Positions 1 through 16,582 of a stretch of 64,000 nucleotides of DNA are shown here, piece by piece; positions within the stretch are counted from its first letter, which is position 1; each line of letters begins with the position of its first letter. The position numbers and the translations under genes were made by a program. Origin of the DNA: Portunus trituberculatus (taxonomy: Eukaryota > Arthropoda > Malacostraca > Decapoda > Portunidae); the NCBI RefSeq assembly GCF_017591435.1, contig NC_059268.1:19227684-19291683 (forward strand), read 5' to 3'. The notes beneath the pieces were generated by a model that saw only the letters and a program-made list of their open reading frames with translations, searched no databases and was not told the origin of the DNA.

Positions 1-153
1 GGTGGCACGGGGCGGCGGGACATTGATCTGGGCGAGGCCGGCGCATCATCTGACTAAGTCTGACCTTTCCTGACCTACCTGGAGGTCGTCGCTGCTTCCA
101 CGTGTGAGATTTTAGGAATGATAAATATGTGTCTGCATTTGTGATTGCCTATA

Positions 154-308
<155 letters not shown>

Positions 309-1109
309 ATGGCGGTGGTGGATGGGTGAATGTGCGTGCTTGAGTGCGTGGGTGGGGGTTAATCTCTCGTGTCGTTTGTATTGCCGTTGAAGTGGTAAAC
401 AGATGATGTTGCCAGCTGTTCATGCTGCACCTCTGTCTACAGTCTAGTAAGTATACGACACGGGCCACGCCAGGCTGGGAACACAAGACGGATTAGGTGT
501 CCAGCTACCCTCTACGTTTGATGGAATTGTTAATCACAGGATATTGTGACGACTAAAGGGATGTATTAACGCTATACTCAGTTCCTGCAGAGAAGTAATT
601 TTCCTTATATTCAGAAACAATAAGATGGACACCACGACTGCACCACGTGACTTGTGACCTCACGTACTGACTGACCGTTGTGGATGAGCAGGTGGTATTT
701 GAGGTGAGAAGTAAACTAGAAGGTTGTGATAGACATTACCTCTGTTACTTTCAGTCAGCAACACTACCATGAAAGCCCACAGCCAAAAGCCATGCTAAGG
801 CTCCCACACAGCGTTGCAGTCTGCTTCACTTTGAGGAGCCCGCCTTCCCTATTGTAGCAGTGTAATCATATGGTATTTTAATTGACAGCATCCGTGTTTC
901 TTGCATTCTGGCAGCAACCCTGAAACGCTCGTGGTTCTTATCGGATCCCCGAGCGTCACGCGGCACAAGACTCGGAAGGAGGCGAGGGAAGGATGGTGCT
1001 CCTTCCACTTCCGCGGCGCCACGGCTTCCCATATAACTTTCCCTTTCAGGCGTTTCCTTCTCTTGCTTTTTACGCCTCTCCATATTCAGTCAATTTCTTT
1101 GCTCTCCCC

Positions 1110-3189
<2,080 letters not shown>

Positions 3190-3331
3190 ATCGCTATTTA
3201 CTTATTTATTTATTTATTCATTTATTTATTTATCTATTTATCTATCTACCTATCTATCTATCTATCTATTTATTTATTTATTTATTTATTTATATACACA
3301 TGAAGATTTTTTGTGCGTGCGTGTGTGATGT

Positions 3332-3413
<82 letters not shown>
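3190..3413. repeat. (TTTA)n/(TCTA)n followed by (AC)n
   Basis: Tetranucleotide TTTA/TCTA tract to ~3292, a 40 bp gap, then (AC)n at 3334-3413. Confidence 0.95.
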
Positions 3414-3416
<3 letters not shown>

Positions 3417-4192
3417 CAAAAAAAATCCTCGTAACATCATTTGTAGCGCGGCAATTCCCTCTTCATCCCGCCAACCTCCTCCACGCTGGAACAAATCCTG
3501 GGTTTTTCTTTATGGAAGGAGGGGATATGCGAGGATCACACCAGAATGACAAATATAAGACGAAAATATTTTTTAAGTCCTTAGTATTCTCTGAGACATT
3601 AAGTGGTGGAAGCAGCGAGTGGAGAGAAATGAAATAAGACAAATATGAAAAAAACTGTAACAAGGTTTTTATGATTTTCATTATAAGATTTCCCTTTTAA
3701 CATTTTATTTTCTGAACCTTTGGTTTCAAACTAGTGATAATGGATGGGGAGGTTTTTTAACATGACCATCTTGAAGTTTTAAACTGTCAAACTCAAGTTT
3801 AGTGAAAAGATTAAATGAATATTGAATTTGAATTTTCTAAGATAGGAGTAAAAATAAATATTAGAATTTATTGATTTTTTGTATTTGAAACATCAGTATT
3901 GTCATCGGTAGTATTAAAATGTTGATTTTATCGGCTATCAGGCGATGAAATTATCGCTCCCAACGACTGACACTACGAACAGTATTTCACACGTATTAGG
4001 CACTATTAGCTCTCCTTCTCTTGTCTTTCTCATGTTTCCTTTCCTGATGCGTGGGTACATGCTGGCTGGCTGCAGATGCACCTGCCTCGAATCTTCAATA
4101 AAACTCAGGCCGCCCAGCTCGAGTAGAGTTACACGGAACTTTATGAAGAGTGGGTGTCGCGGAGATCAAATGTAAATCTACACCGTGACGCC

Positions 4193-4195
<3 letters not shown>

Positions 4196-4245
<50 letters not shown>
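4196..4245. repeat. (GA)n microsatellite
   Basis: 50 bp pure GA. Confidence 0.97.
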
Positions 4246-4249
<4 letters not shown>

Positions 4250-4869
4250 TGCAGAATATATAATTAAAGCAAGAATCTACACATCGTCCTCGTATCGTAT
4301 CTCTACCCAAACAAAATACACACACAAGAATACACATTAATTAATTAAGCAAACACATCTCTTGAAGACGTGGATTTACATCTTGATACCTTTATTTAAA
4401 CAAGAAATAGGGATAACTAATGAACCTGGAGTATTTTATAAGAATCTGAGTCCCTTCCTTCCAGACGGGCCCTGCTAGCTGGGGGAAGCCACGTCATGTA
4501 TATCAAGCAAAGTACAAGTGACAAGGGATACCATCTGCGTTCATTGAGTCTCCGTGTTTACTTAAGTGTTTGGGTATTGTATTGTAAACATCTATTTCCC
4601 ACACAAGATATGTTCTCATTGTCCATAGTTACTTTGTCTCACACATACACACAATATTGAGATACAAGTGCAAATATGAGGTGTTAGTGAAAGATTCTTG
4701 GGAGTGTATTGCAAATTTTTTATTGTTTTGTGATGAGCAATCGTTCATGTGCAAGAAAGAGCGAGATGTATAAATAGTTCAGAAGTTTCATCCCGTTGTG
4801 ATCGTTTATTTACAGAGTCAAGCTTCACGAAATCAGCTTTGAAAAGAAAATAGGAGGAAATGTTTACTA

Positions 4870-4962
4870 TTTTCATCCTTTTTTTTTCTGTAAGAGGGAG
4901 AACTACCAAGGACAAAGAAAATGAATACTAGAAAAAAAAAAAGGCCCACTTGAATTGTAGTC
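4870..4962 (-). mobile_element. 3'-end fragment related to the 28.4 kb LINE family
   Basis: On the - strand it reads TTCAAGTGGGCCTTTTTT, a T-rich stretch and then GTTCTCCCTCTTACAG, resembling the terminal CTCAAGTGGGCCTTTT of the LINE at 29477. Confidence 0.5.
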
Positions 4963-5110
4963 TCCATAAAAGAATTCTTGTGATCGTTTGTTGACTGAGT
5001 CCAGCCTTACGAAATCAGCTTTGAAAAGATGATCAGAAGAAATTTTTACTTTCTTCTTTTTTTTATGAGGTGGTTGATGATAGTGATGAGTGCAAAGCTA
5101 GAGAAAAGGC

Positions 5111-5323
5111 TTAATCTCTTCAGCACCAGCACGCGTTTTCATATTCATTCTGATTACCATTTGGCGATTTTATACAGCTTCAGAAACATATGATGGGATT
5201 AGAATAGTGAAGACTCTGGCCATTGATCTTTTAACCTCCATAAACCCTTCCTAACACAAATAAAACAGTCTGATCATAACCGAAAATCAAGGTAAAAATG
5301 CAGCTCAGTATTGAAGGAATGAA
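5111..5323 (-). mobile_element. TTAA-bounded ~200 bp MITE, copy A
   Basis: Starts TTAATCTCTTCAGCACCAGC and ends CAGTATTGAAGGAATGA, an inverted-terminus pair. Interior words ATATTCATTCTGATTACC and TTTGGCGATTTTATAC are shared with copies at 6121, 12012 and 15263. Opposite orientation to copy C. Strand is arbitrary (copy C taken as +). Confidence 0.75.
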
Positions 5324-5352
5324 AGAGAAAAAAAGGATAGAAACGATGGTTG

Positions 5353-5353
<1 letters not shown>

Positions 5354-5435
<82 letters not shown>
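5354..5435. repeat. (AC)n microsatellite
   Basis: 82 bp, starting 31 bp after MITE copy A. Confidence 0.97.
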
Positions 5436-5437
<2 letters not shown>

Positions 5438-5601
5438 AAACCAAGAGAAAAGAGACAAACAGATATAGAAAGAAAGACAAGCGGATATGTAGATAGATCG
5501 ATACATAGATAGATACATAGATAGATCAAGGTATCGTTTTGCCAGTACAAAAACGCACTTACGTACCTTGATTTAATTGGAACGAAGAGGGATTTTTTTT
5601 T

Positions 5602-5604
<3 letters not shown>

Positions 5605-5659
<55 letters not shown>
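5605..5659. repeat. (GT)n microsatellite
   Basis: 55 bp; opposite phase to the (AC)n tract 170 bp upstream, so the two could pair. Confidence 0.97.
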
Positions 5660-5662
<3 letters not shown>

Positions 5663-6120
5663 AAGATAAAGAAGAGTTGTCTTTCTTTTATTTGGATTAA
5701 ACGTTTTGCTTTTATCCTTGCTAGATTGAATGACAGCTTAAGGCACCTAACGTAATCTAACAGTCTCTTTTTCCCATTTTTCTTGTCGTAAAATGTCACA
5801 TTCCAACTTCACTGGAGACTTTTTTTTCTTCTTCTTCTTTTTTGGTATTGCTTTGTGTGAGTGAAAGGGGGAAGGGGCACGGGGAGCGAGGGGAGAGGAG
5901 GGGATGGAAGGAGAGGGGAAAGGATCCACTCTGAGGGAGGAAGAAAAAGAAGAGAAGGAAGGGAAGCAACCACGATGGTGTCTGGTAACGTGATTGGTCC
6001 TGACATTGTTAGCTTGTTTGTTTGTACTGTCTCCATAACCAGGATTAATTTAGGATTTCAGTGTCTTTCTGCATATAAGGACTAAGTAATGTTGGAGTGA
6101 TCTAGAGGACAATAGTCACG

Positions 6121-6311
6121 TTAATCCCTTACTATTACTTACTATTTGGCGATTTTATTCTGCTGCAGAAACTCATGTTGGGATTAAAATGGTGAAGACT
6201 CTGGACCATTAACCTTCTGACCTCCATAGAACCTTGCTAGTGTAAATAAAATCGTCTAATCACACTCAAAACTCCATGGTAAAAAATGTGTTCCAGTACT
6301 GAAGGAGTTAA
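6121..6311 (-). mobile_element. TTAA-bounded MITE, copy B
   Basis: Starts TTAATCCCTTA and ends CAGTACTGAAGGAGTTAA. Shares TTTGGCGATTTTAT, TGGGATTAAAATGGTGAAGA and GACCTCCATAGAACC with the other copies. Same orientation as copy A. Confidence 0.75.
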
Positions 6312-6482
6312 AAGGACCCACTCAGCTGCCACGCCCAAAGAAGTCAAATGCCTAAGTGTTCCTTTAGTCACTAGATTTATTGGTGTATATTGTTAGTGTT
6401 CTTTTGTTTATTTCTTCATGTTCGTAGTGTCAGAATAATCAACCACTATGTTATAAATTGTCATGTATTTATCTTCTCAGCA

Positions 6483-6483
<1 letters not shown>

Positions 6484-6548
<65 letters not shown>
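6484..6548. repeat. (TG)n microsatellite
   Basis: 65 bp pure TG. Confidence 0.97.
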
Positions 6549-6549
<1 letters not shown>

Positions 6550-7778
6550 GAGGGAAGCGGTGGATGAATGGATATATGTAGCTGTTTACGTGGGAAGGCA
6601 GCCATTTCACCCAGATTGCTAACTAACACTCAACAAAAATTTAGAAGTGGAAAGTTTTATGTCTCACCAGAACATTATCGCCTCACACACATAAGCGGTT
6701 TTTCTCTCAGTCGCATGGTACGTAATTTTATATCTCACCTGAACACGTACACACATAAGCGGTTCTTCTCTCAGCTGAACGGTACGTAATTGTGTAACGT
6801 AGTAGAACAAACACGTGAAGCACAGACACATCCCGTACCAATAGCCGGAGACGGTGCCAGTATTCGAGAACCTCCACTCCTCGTACCCCGCTGCATATGT
6901 GTTCAGGTTCCACGTTTTCTTAAATGAATCGCAGACAAATCTCCCAGCTGGCTGACCTTGCTAATTTCACCTTAAGACCATCTGCCACGAAAATTAAGTT
7001 CATGCTATTAACATTCGAATTCTCAGCGAAATTACTTCTTTGTCCTGCCCGGCCATTGATTCTCCATGACGCTTCAGTTCAAGTTCTGATGTGGGACATT
7101 TTCACTCGTGGACCTTTTCCTCTCGGGACATTTTTCCTTTTTTAAATATTTCCTCCATCATGATTTATTCAGCCATTAGCCTCGCACCATAACATCGCAT
7201 CAGCAAATTGTTAACAGGAAGAATTTCGGTCAGTGTTCCATTATCATTATCATGTACTGCCTAATGCATCCAGTGTCCACGGGGAGCATGTCTAGAGTGG
7301 ACTGTGCCAGAGGGTGAAGTATCAGGTGTTAATGAATTAGTAATCAAAGAATTTCATCATGTAAGAGTCGCATCGCATCCAGGCCATTTAGACCCTGCTC
7401 GTATTTCATATAGAATAAACGTTAGCTCTGTTAGGCTCATCCTCGTTGCACCTCAGGATTATGCCAGCATTTCATCACATTAGTACGAGTATGTATAATC
7501 CCTCTCGCCCAGCCTCGTCTTACAATCCGCGAGAACATCTTTGAATTCTAGTTGTGTATTATAATGGTTATTCATCTTCAGTGTATATGTAATTATCTTG
7601 TTCCTGTTCATGTTCTTTTTTTTTTTTTTTTTTTTTTTGTGCTTACCACGAGCACTACTTGACTTGGTAATAATAATAATAGCAGCAGCAGCACCATGTC
7701 GTGAAATCACACCTCGTCGCTATAAAAGGAGATACTGCACCGTGTAAAGCTGCAAGGAGTACAATTCGCAAGACCGTG

Positions 7779-7884
<106 letters not shown>

Positions 7885-8058
7885 GAAGCACCCGTCTCAC
7901 ACAACTGGAGGAAAAAACTCAATCGACCGAACGTCCATTTTCAATTACCTGGACCGTCTCTCCCTCTGTCCTTCCTCCACATTCTTTTTCTCTCTCTTTT
8001 CCCAAAATATTTCTCGGCTTCCCCTCTCCCTCTCTGTCTGTCTCCCCTGTTACCGCTC

Positions 8059-8194
<136 letters not shown>

Positions 8195-8296
8195 ACCGTG
8201 TATTTCTATTCAGTTGTATATTCACTTATTTGCTGTTTTGTTTAGTTGTTTATTTACTCATGTAACTATTTATTTATTCATTCTTTGTTTTCATTT

Positions 8297-8301
<5 letters not shown>

Positions 8302-8344
<43 letters not shown>
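8302..8344. repeat. (GA)n microsatellite
   Basis: 43 bp pure GA. Confidence 0.97.
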
Positions 8345-8348
<4 letters not shown>

Positions 8349-8782
8349 TTGTTTTCAAGTTGCCACTCTTTGCTAGCATTCTTCGTCATCTGCGCCTTTT
8401 CAACAGTATCACTTAACACATTTTCCCGCTCAAGTTTCCCCTCTCCTTGCGCTCCCAACCCGATCTTTTAGTCCTTTCTCTTTTTCACTGCCTCCATTTT
8501 CAACTTTCATACCCGATTTTTCCTCTTTTATACCTTCGTCCTAGTGAGCAAACCCTCCTCTTCCTTTCCTTCCCTTCCCCCTTCCCTTTCCTTTCACCGC
8601 TCGCGCACTTCCTCGTATCCTACTCACCTTTTCCTCACCTCACTTCATCCTGTGCATTGCAGAAGGAAATGTGTTCTGGAGATGAAATCCTTCAGTCAAA
8701 ACTCGAATACACGCAGCCATTACTCCTCTCTCCTTTACTTTAGAATGAATAGATGCTGAAGGAAGCTGTACGTAGATGAAGT

Positions 8783-8783
<1 letters not shown>

Positions 8784-8837
<54 letters not shown>

Positions 8838-8987
8838 AGGTTGTTGATTATAGTCTGTGCATGTTCGCAATTTTGTATTAAAAGGGGTTTTATCCACTTA
8901 CCCCTGATGAATATGCAAATTTTGTGGCAAGGCAAAAAAAATGGTCGTGATTAAATATTTTATCCACAAGCAACAGAGCGAGAAAAT

Positions 8988-9022
<35 letters not shown>
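8784..9022. repeat. Two (GA)n tracts
   Basis: 8784-8835 and 8994-9022, same phase, 160 bp apart. Confidence 0.93.
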
Positions 9023-9026
<4 letters not shown>

Positions 9027-9236
9027 AGGAAAGAGGCTGTAATGAATGAGGAAAATGAGTAAGATGAGAGTGAGGTTCCTTCTACTCCTCACAGAAAAAG
9101 AGTTTATGATGTTTCTCCAGTTTGAAAAATTCAGGTAGCATCTTTGCTCTAAGTCGCTCTCCTATTAACCAGAATGTCTATGAGAAGCATCCTTCATCAA
9201 GCAAAGAGGGAAGGAGGGGGAGCATCCTTGTTGACG

Positions 9237-9237
<1 letters not shown>

Positions 9238-9298
<61 letters not shown>
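9238..9298. repeat. (GT)n microsatellite
   Basis: 61 bp pure GT. Confidence 0.97.
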
Positions 9299-9299
<1 letters not shown>

Positions 9300-9769
9300 C
9301 TTCCTGATGAAATTATCTCAGGCTGAAGAAGGATAAGAGCATAGAATAACAGACACAGTGAAACCCAGGGAGAAGAGAAATGGAAGGACGTGCAGTATAG
9401 CATGTAAGAGGAAGGAAAATGTAGCATGTATTTTTAGAGAAAGGATTGCAAGATAAAGAAAATAAATGCGGAAATAAGAAACTGGCTACATCAAAACAGA
9501 GAGAAGGAGGGAAGGAAGCAGTGATGGAGATGTGATTGAGAGTGGAAGACGAGGTAGAAATGTTACATGTATCTTTAGATGAACAAGAAATGAAGTTGAT
9601 ATGGTGGTGACTGTACAGCTAATCCATATTCATTATAAGATACTACAATAGAAATAAACACCCCGAAATATTTTACACGATAATTCAAACAAATCTTATG
9701 ATTAGGCTTCATTTAAGAGGGAAGTTTCAAGACTAACTCTGTCGGATCTATAAGGGGACTGACAAATAA

Positions 9770-9835
9770 GTGGGCCTTTTTTTTATTATTTTTATTGTTG
9801 TTGTGCTTAGGCAGTTTACTCCTCATATAAAAAAG
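9770..9835 (+). mobile_element. 3'-end fragment related to the 28.4 kb LINE family
   Basis: AAGTGGGCCTTTTTTTTATT followed by CTCCTCATATAAAAAAG has the layout of the LINE 3' terminus at 29477-29560. Short, hence tentative. Confidence 0.45.
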
Positions 9836-10237
9836 AACAGTGAGTGAATTGTCGAGTAAAAGAAACAAATCAAAATAATCGTTCACAAGCTAAGAGAGAG
9901 AACGTTATGAAGGAATAGGAACAAGAACCACCGTGCGCATCACCCCGTTCACTTGTCTGACTTCCACTGATGCACGAATGAATGTATTGCCGTGTTTTCA
10001 GAGAGAGGGGCAACACCATAGAAGAAAATGTGCTGAAGGAAGTGACTACATTAAGGGCAGAGTTTGTGATGGAATAGACGTGATAGCGATGCACAATGAA
10101 CGAATGATGGGGAAAAAATGTTGAGAGGAGAGAAGGAATATATGGGGAATACGAGAGGGGAGGAAGAGGGAATACGAAAGGAAATCATTGATGTGAAAAA
10201 TAGCGTCTTTAGAATAGTCCAGTGTCCCATCAAGCCC

Positions 10238-10528
<291 letters not shown>

Positions 10529-10809
10529 CTGATCCGTGTTTCCCATTTCCGCGGTTTTCTCTGACCCCAAAAACCCTTAGCAAACATAAAAGTGTCCATC
10601 TTAACCCCCTGCGGAGATGTTATTACTTTCCTGCCCCGCCTCTCCTTCCCCGTCAGCGATAGGCATATGTTCCTGGTGCCCCACAAAGCATCTGGTCTGC
10701 CTGAAGGAGAGGGAGTCTGATCAGCAGTGTGGGAAGTCAGGCTAGCGACCTCCCTTCTACATATGACTGCTGCAGGAGGGAGACTTATATACTGTGATAA
10801 GAGCATAAG

Positions 10810-11130
10810 AAAAGAGGGAAACTGCAAGAGGCTGTCAGGCCTATACGTGGCAGTCCCTGTATGAGCAAAGCTACCTAATTCTATCTATCATCCGCATCCA
10901 TAAGTTTATCTAATCTTTTTGTAAAGCTCCCTATTGATTCAGCACTAACAACATGATTATTGAGTCCATTTCATTCATCAACCACTCTGTTAAAGAACTA
11001 GTTTCTCCCCATTTCTCTGCTAACCCGGAGATATTCAAGCTTAAACCCATTATTTATATCTGCTTCTATCCCTGTTACTAATCCTAAGAACTTCGCTCAT
11101 GTCTCCTGTGTTATAACCCCAATACCACTC
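10810..11130 (-). mobile_element. 3'-terminal fragment of a CR1/jockey-type LINE related to the 40.1 kb copy
   Basis: On the - strand, broken frames give GDMSEVLRISN, FKLEYLRVSREMGRN, FFNRVVDE and NNHVVSAESIGSFTKRLDK, then DADDR and a stop. This is the RT C-terminal tail expected just beyond the point at which the 40.1 kb copy is truncated. Several stops and frameshifts; a relic. Confidence 0.75.
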
Positions 11131-11474
11131 GAGTGTTGCATTTCGTATTGTTTATAATGAGGTGTATCTCTTTTTTTTTTTATTAATGTTGGCAGAATTA
11201 GTGAAGTAATGATGGTGTGTGTGTGTGTGTGTGTGTGTGTGTGCAAAATTAGTCATGATATCTTGCATTTATATGAGTAAATTATGTATTATTGTACATA
11301 TTTCCTGGCTTGTTTACACCGACTATTGTACTTGATTATTTTTTGCTTTATTTTTTCCTTTTGGACTACAGGATATTTGTGTGATGGTCCTTGTGATTCT
11401 TCGTGTATTGTTCTTGTTATCATTGTATCTTAAGTTTGGATGTGTTGTCTTTGTAGTGGTCAATAAACTAACTA

Positions 11475-11708
<234 letters not shown>

Positions 11709-12011
11709 TCTTCAAAGGGCACCAGCACAACTCTAAGCTGCCAGCCCTAAGCAGCTCTTCCCTACTGCTGTGGTGATGTTGGCGATGGTGTGCTTGGGAG
11801 CTTATGTTGCGCTGACGGTAGCCGCAGGAGACTGTGTACGTGTGTAGAGAACTGGTGGAGATCACGTTTTCAGTTCACGGTGGTAGTGGTGGTGGTGGAC
11901 TCTAACAATGGCAGTGGAGAGCAAAAAAAGAAATAATAAAGCATTCATTTACGGATTTAAGTTCGTGGACTGTTAATTTTTTCCTCGATCACACTATTAT
12001 TTTTTTTTAAC

Positions 12012-12225
12012 TTAACCTCTTCAATACTGGGACATATTTTTACCTTGAAATTTGTGTACGATAAGACCATTTTATTTACATTAGGAAGAATATATGGAGC
12101 TCAGGAAATTAATGGCCAGAGTCTTCACGATATTCATCCCCCACATGAGTTTCTGAAACTGTATAAAATCACTGAATAGTAAGCAGAATGAATATGGAGA
12201 CGCGTCATGGTGCTGAAGGGGTTAA
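12012..12225 (+). mobile_element. TTAA-bounded MITE, copy C
   Basis: TTAACCTCTTCAATACTGG to GCTGAAGGGGTTAA: the best preserved ends in the window. The interior (ACCATTTTATTTACATTAGG, GAATATGGAGACGCG) is the reverse complement of copies A, B and D. Confidence 0.8.
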
Positions 12226-12529
12226 CAAACAGGTGCGTAACACAGTAAAGGAAAGAGCGTATATACTTTATCATTGCGTTTTGATTTCACTGGCCGAGAT
12301 TTGATCGTTGTATCCTCAGTAGAATTATGTTTGGTATTGTGAGCGATTACACAAGTTGAATCTCTTTGCTTGCAGTAAATACCTGTACATAACTGCGTCT
12401 CGTGGAAATTACTGTTCAGAAAGCAGTGACTGTTAGAAGTTTTGAAGTGTCCCCAGTGTCGCAGTACCATGAGGGACGCTGTAATAAGCGTGTTGTGGTT
12501 ATATCTTCTCTTAAATACACTTTTAAGCA

Positions 12530-12653
<124 letters not shown>

Positions 12654-12956
12654 ACCAATTGTATTTTCATGGGAACAAAGTGTAGGTACCAGCATGCACC
12701 CAATGGACCGCTGAGGAGGACGTGAGAGGAGAGGAGAGGGCAGGAAATAAGGACAGGTAGAGAGGAAGGGAAGGAACACACATAGGACAAACTCTTCCCA
12801 TCCTTGCCGCCCTTGGGAAATCTTATAAAGTTCCCTAACTCGTCCCGTTCACGGTGTAGCGGTCTTAGCCTCACCTCATCTACCTGTACCTCGGCCACCG
12901 CTTCCTTACTTGTTCATGTATGTGAAGGAGGTTATCACTCTGTACATTATTTATTT

Positions 12957-12958
<2 letters not shown>

Positions 12959-12992
<34 letters not shown>
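12959..12992. repeat. (AG)n microsatellite abutting a LINE fragment
   Basis: 34 bp; the LINE relic starts at its 3' edge. Confidence 0.95.
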
Positions 12993-12994
<2 letters not shown>

Positions 12995-13200
12995 CAGTGC
13001 CTTGGTAGATGCGTCTCTAATTTTGCCTATATTCGTTTCTACAACATTCTCGGCCTTAGATTTAATGTTCATTCTGTGGAACATCACTTTATCTGTCCAA
13101 GGAAGATTCCTCACTGAAAGCCGCGAGTCTCTTATAACTGACAGCTGTCCTTTTCTGTTCCCTTTTGCTTCCTCTACTCAATTTCAGAGCTCCTCCTCCT
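12990..13200 (+). mobile_element. Diverged 5' endonuclease fragment of the same LINE family as 28.4 kb
   Basis: Aligns by eye with 28525-28720: shared words include TTCTACAACATTC/TTCTGCAACATTC, CGGCCTTAGATTTAAT/CGGTCTTAAATCTAAT, TTCTGTGGAACA and CTGTTCCC. The reading frame is lost. A (CTC)n tract follows at 13191-13217. Confidence 0.65.
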
Positions 13201-13468
13201 CCTCCTCCTCCTCCTCCGTTATAGAGAATAAGTGTTTGTCTGAAGCTCAGTGAAGGGCTCAAAGACTTGTCCTCCGGAAATCCTGTAACTTCTTTGTGAA
13301 AACTTTCCTGGTCCTATTTTGTCTGGAGAAAGGCAGTAACTTAGAGGCGTGACTGGAGGATGACGACAGTTTCAGTGCAGTAAGCAGGATATCTTTCTGA
13401 CGTGGTGATAAGACCATTTCTGTTGTAACGAAAAAAAAAGGAAATCAATGCCAATCGTCTTGCATGTG

Positions 13469-13470
<2 letters not shown>

Positions 13471-13530
<60 letters not shown>
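13471..13530. repeat. Compound (AC)n(AG)n
   Basis: AC 13471-13508 switching directly to AG 13509-13530. Confidence 0.97.
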
Positions 13531-15262
13531 GCTGAAAGAATTGGTGATCATCTTCATGAGTCAAGGATTTGATATAAAAGATTAACACTGGAACCTTGAG
13601 GAAGAGTCTCCCGTGGTGCATTTATGATGATTACTTTGTTATGCGAGACGCGTTTGTGGCGAGGTGCAGGAGCGGTCTACAAGTGTCTAACGGTCTAACC
13701 TGTGCCCTTTGCTGCGTACTTGTTCATCTTGAATCAGGACGACCCTTCCAGGACTTATATAAAGGGGCGACACGAGCTTTGATGTAGCAGCGTCGGGTTT
13801 ACTGCACGAGTGATCAGTCAACCGTGTTTGAAACCAAGCGTGATATACGTAGCGGGCTCATAAATGACCCTGAGCCGCCCTAACCTCCGTCACCGCCTGA
13901 TCCTTAGTGATCCTTTTGCCTCACCATCCAGTGCAACGGAACAAATTAGTCAATCTAAATTTATATCACGAGGGATCGAGTCTATATTCTGTCATCACAC
14001 CATACCTATCGCCATCACTGAGAGAGAGGGAAGAGCATCGTGGCTCCCGGCTTCCCTCACTACCTTATGACTTCCGCACTGAGGCTTCAATCTACCATCA
14101 CTAAGCGATGTTTTAATGTTAAAAGTTAACTATTTTAATTTGTTTATTTATCAATTGATTAGTTGATTAATTAGTTAGCTGAAACAATGATTGCAACGAT
14201 GAAGACGTTATAGTCACCCTGCCTTCCCCTGCCACCTTCATTCCTCTCACCAACCCTCGCGTATATAGGCTCCACGCACCACCACTCTCCTCCTCCCATA
14301 CCATACTGAACACTGCACCAGAACCATATATGTAGAAAAAGGCTCGCCATAATTCCCGAATAGAGGAATTGTAGGCATAGTTTAAATATATGCACCACTT
14401 TCTGTCCATTTGCATGCATCAGCGAAACCTTTTATAGCTTTCAAATTCATTTACATCATTGGTGCCAGAGAAATACACGTAGAAAAATGCATGATATGCC
14501 CAATATACATAAACCAGAATGTGACGCAGCCGCTAATTCACTTTGCAATTACAAAATGTTCACGCGTGGCACAGCTGCGTCACTGGTCAGCTGCGTGTTT
14601 TGCTTTATCAAAGGTCCATGCGTGTGAGTTATTTACTAATAATTCATAACGATAATCATGCTTACTCAGTCTTGCCTCTATAATTACACATGCGCAAATT
14701 TGTATGTAATTATCGAATACAAAAAAAACTGGTTTCCTTTTAAATTCATCACAAAGTACAATCAGATTTAGGGAGAGGGGAAAAAACATATAGTCCTGTC
14801 CGTGTTATTATTATTATCGCTTGAAGGGTGACTGATCTAAAACTGACAGTTGCATACCTCAGACACTTCCCAGATATTTTTTCTCTCCTTTGTACCAGCC
14901 TAGTACGCTTTACACTTACCTACGAAAAATATGGAGATATAAAAAGAAAAACTGAGATAACATTCTTTTTTTTCTTTTTCAACAAGAAACAGAATCAATG
15001 CATACTAAATTTCAAATATGAATTCAATATAAATTTGTTTGAAAAAATTTTCTTTATCGAAATAATAAAAGATGATGGGTGGGTCACAGAAAAGCTAATA
15101 ATTTTCAAGGTATTCATTAAATAGTGCCTACCCCTTAAATAAATATTTTATTATATTGTCTTATTTTTACTGCTGTACGGTGTAATATTTACTTTCTGCA
15201 ATTTCGGTTTGATTTGCATGAAACGCATACAATAATAATCTGTTAGTATAGGCTTCGTTACC
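13531..15262. other. Intergenic, no gene seen
   Basis: No recognisable coding, RNA or repeat feature apart from a TATA-like TATATAAAG at 13756, which has no supporting downstream exon. Confidence 0.5.
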
Positions 15263-15453
15263 TTAACCCCTTCAGTAGGCCTACCATGCCGCGTCTTCAT
15301 ATTCATTTTGGTTACTATTTGGTGGGGACCAAAATAGTAAAGACTGGCCATGAATCTTCTGACCTCTATGAACCCTTCTTTATGTAAATAAAATGGTCTT
15401 TTCATACCTAAATATCATGGTAAAAATGCGTCTCAGTATATTGAAGGAGTTAA
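15263..15453 (-). mobile_element. TTAA-bounded MITE, copy D
   Basis: TTAACCCCTTCAGTAGG to TTGAAGGAGTTAA. Interior CGCGTCTTCATATTCATTTT and TGTAAATAAAATGGTC match the family, with a short internal deletion relative to copy A. Confidence 0.75.
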
Positions 15454-15706
15454 GGGCCATCACTTTCCGTTCTGCTTCCTTGCCGTTGCCTCTCCCTCAT
15501 TAACCTATCGCCTCTTTCAAATCTCACTACTGTTTTTCCTCACACGCTTCAAATTCCCTTTCTTCCTTTGAAGTTACTTTTTAACTTTTTTTATTATTAT
15601 CATTGTTCATTATCTTCATTGCCACCGGGTAAACGCTCCCAGTTCTAGTACAGTCACCATTATCACCATCATCACTACTAGCTACTGCGAGACATTACTG
15701 GCTGCT

Positions 15707-15708
<2 letters not shown>

Positions 15709-15792
<84 letters not shown>

Positions 15793-15820
15793 CAGCAGAA
15801 GCAGCAGCAGCAGCAGCAGT
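15709..15820. repeat. Compound (AC)n(AG)n(CAG)n
   Basis: AC to 15750, AG to 15789, then a CAG/CAGAAG tract. Confidence 0.97.
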
Positions 15821-16329
15821 AACAGCGGCGGCGAAACAGTTTCCACACTGGAGTCCCTACGAGGTGTCATTCAAGTAGAGCAGATTTCTCAAGAGTGGCG
15901 TTTTGATGGATGCCACCGAAAGTCTTGAGCCATTTTTTTTTTTTTCTTGTTCTTCTTTTCTTTCTTTTCCCTTCAGAGCTCAAGGATACACCTCAGTAGC
16001 CCTGCCACTCTAAATTCAGGGCAGAACTGGACACATAAAACCGCACATATAAGAATAAAATTGTGGAAACCATTTTACATGTTGCATTCCAAGTGAGTTT
16101 CGTTCCAAGAATATTGAGAAACTGCATGTCAGTCTCCAGAGATCTTCCTGAGTCTCGATGTTGGTTCTAAGTATGTAAAGCGGATTTCAAACTACAACCA
16201 TAGAAACTGCTCTATATGGTCTTCATTATAACTAAGCAAAGCCTTAGTAATATGTAGCCAGTTAATTTGTGTCGCTTACTTCTATTTAAATGTATTGATG
16301 AATGTGATTGATGTATTATATTGTGTATT

Positions 16330-16582
<253 letters not shown>

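Noticed and set aside
13756..13764. TATATAAAG as a core promoter
   Set aside because: The nearest initiator-like TCAGT is ~60 bp away rather than ~30, and no exon or coding frame follows.
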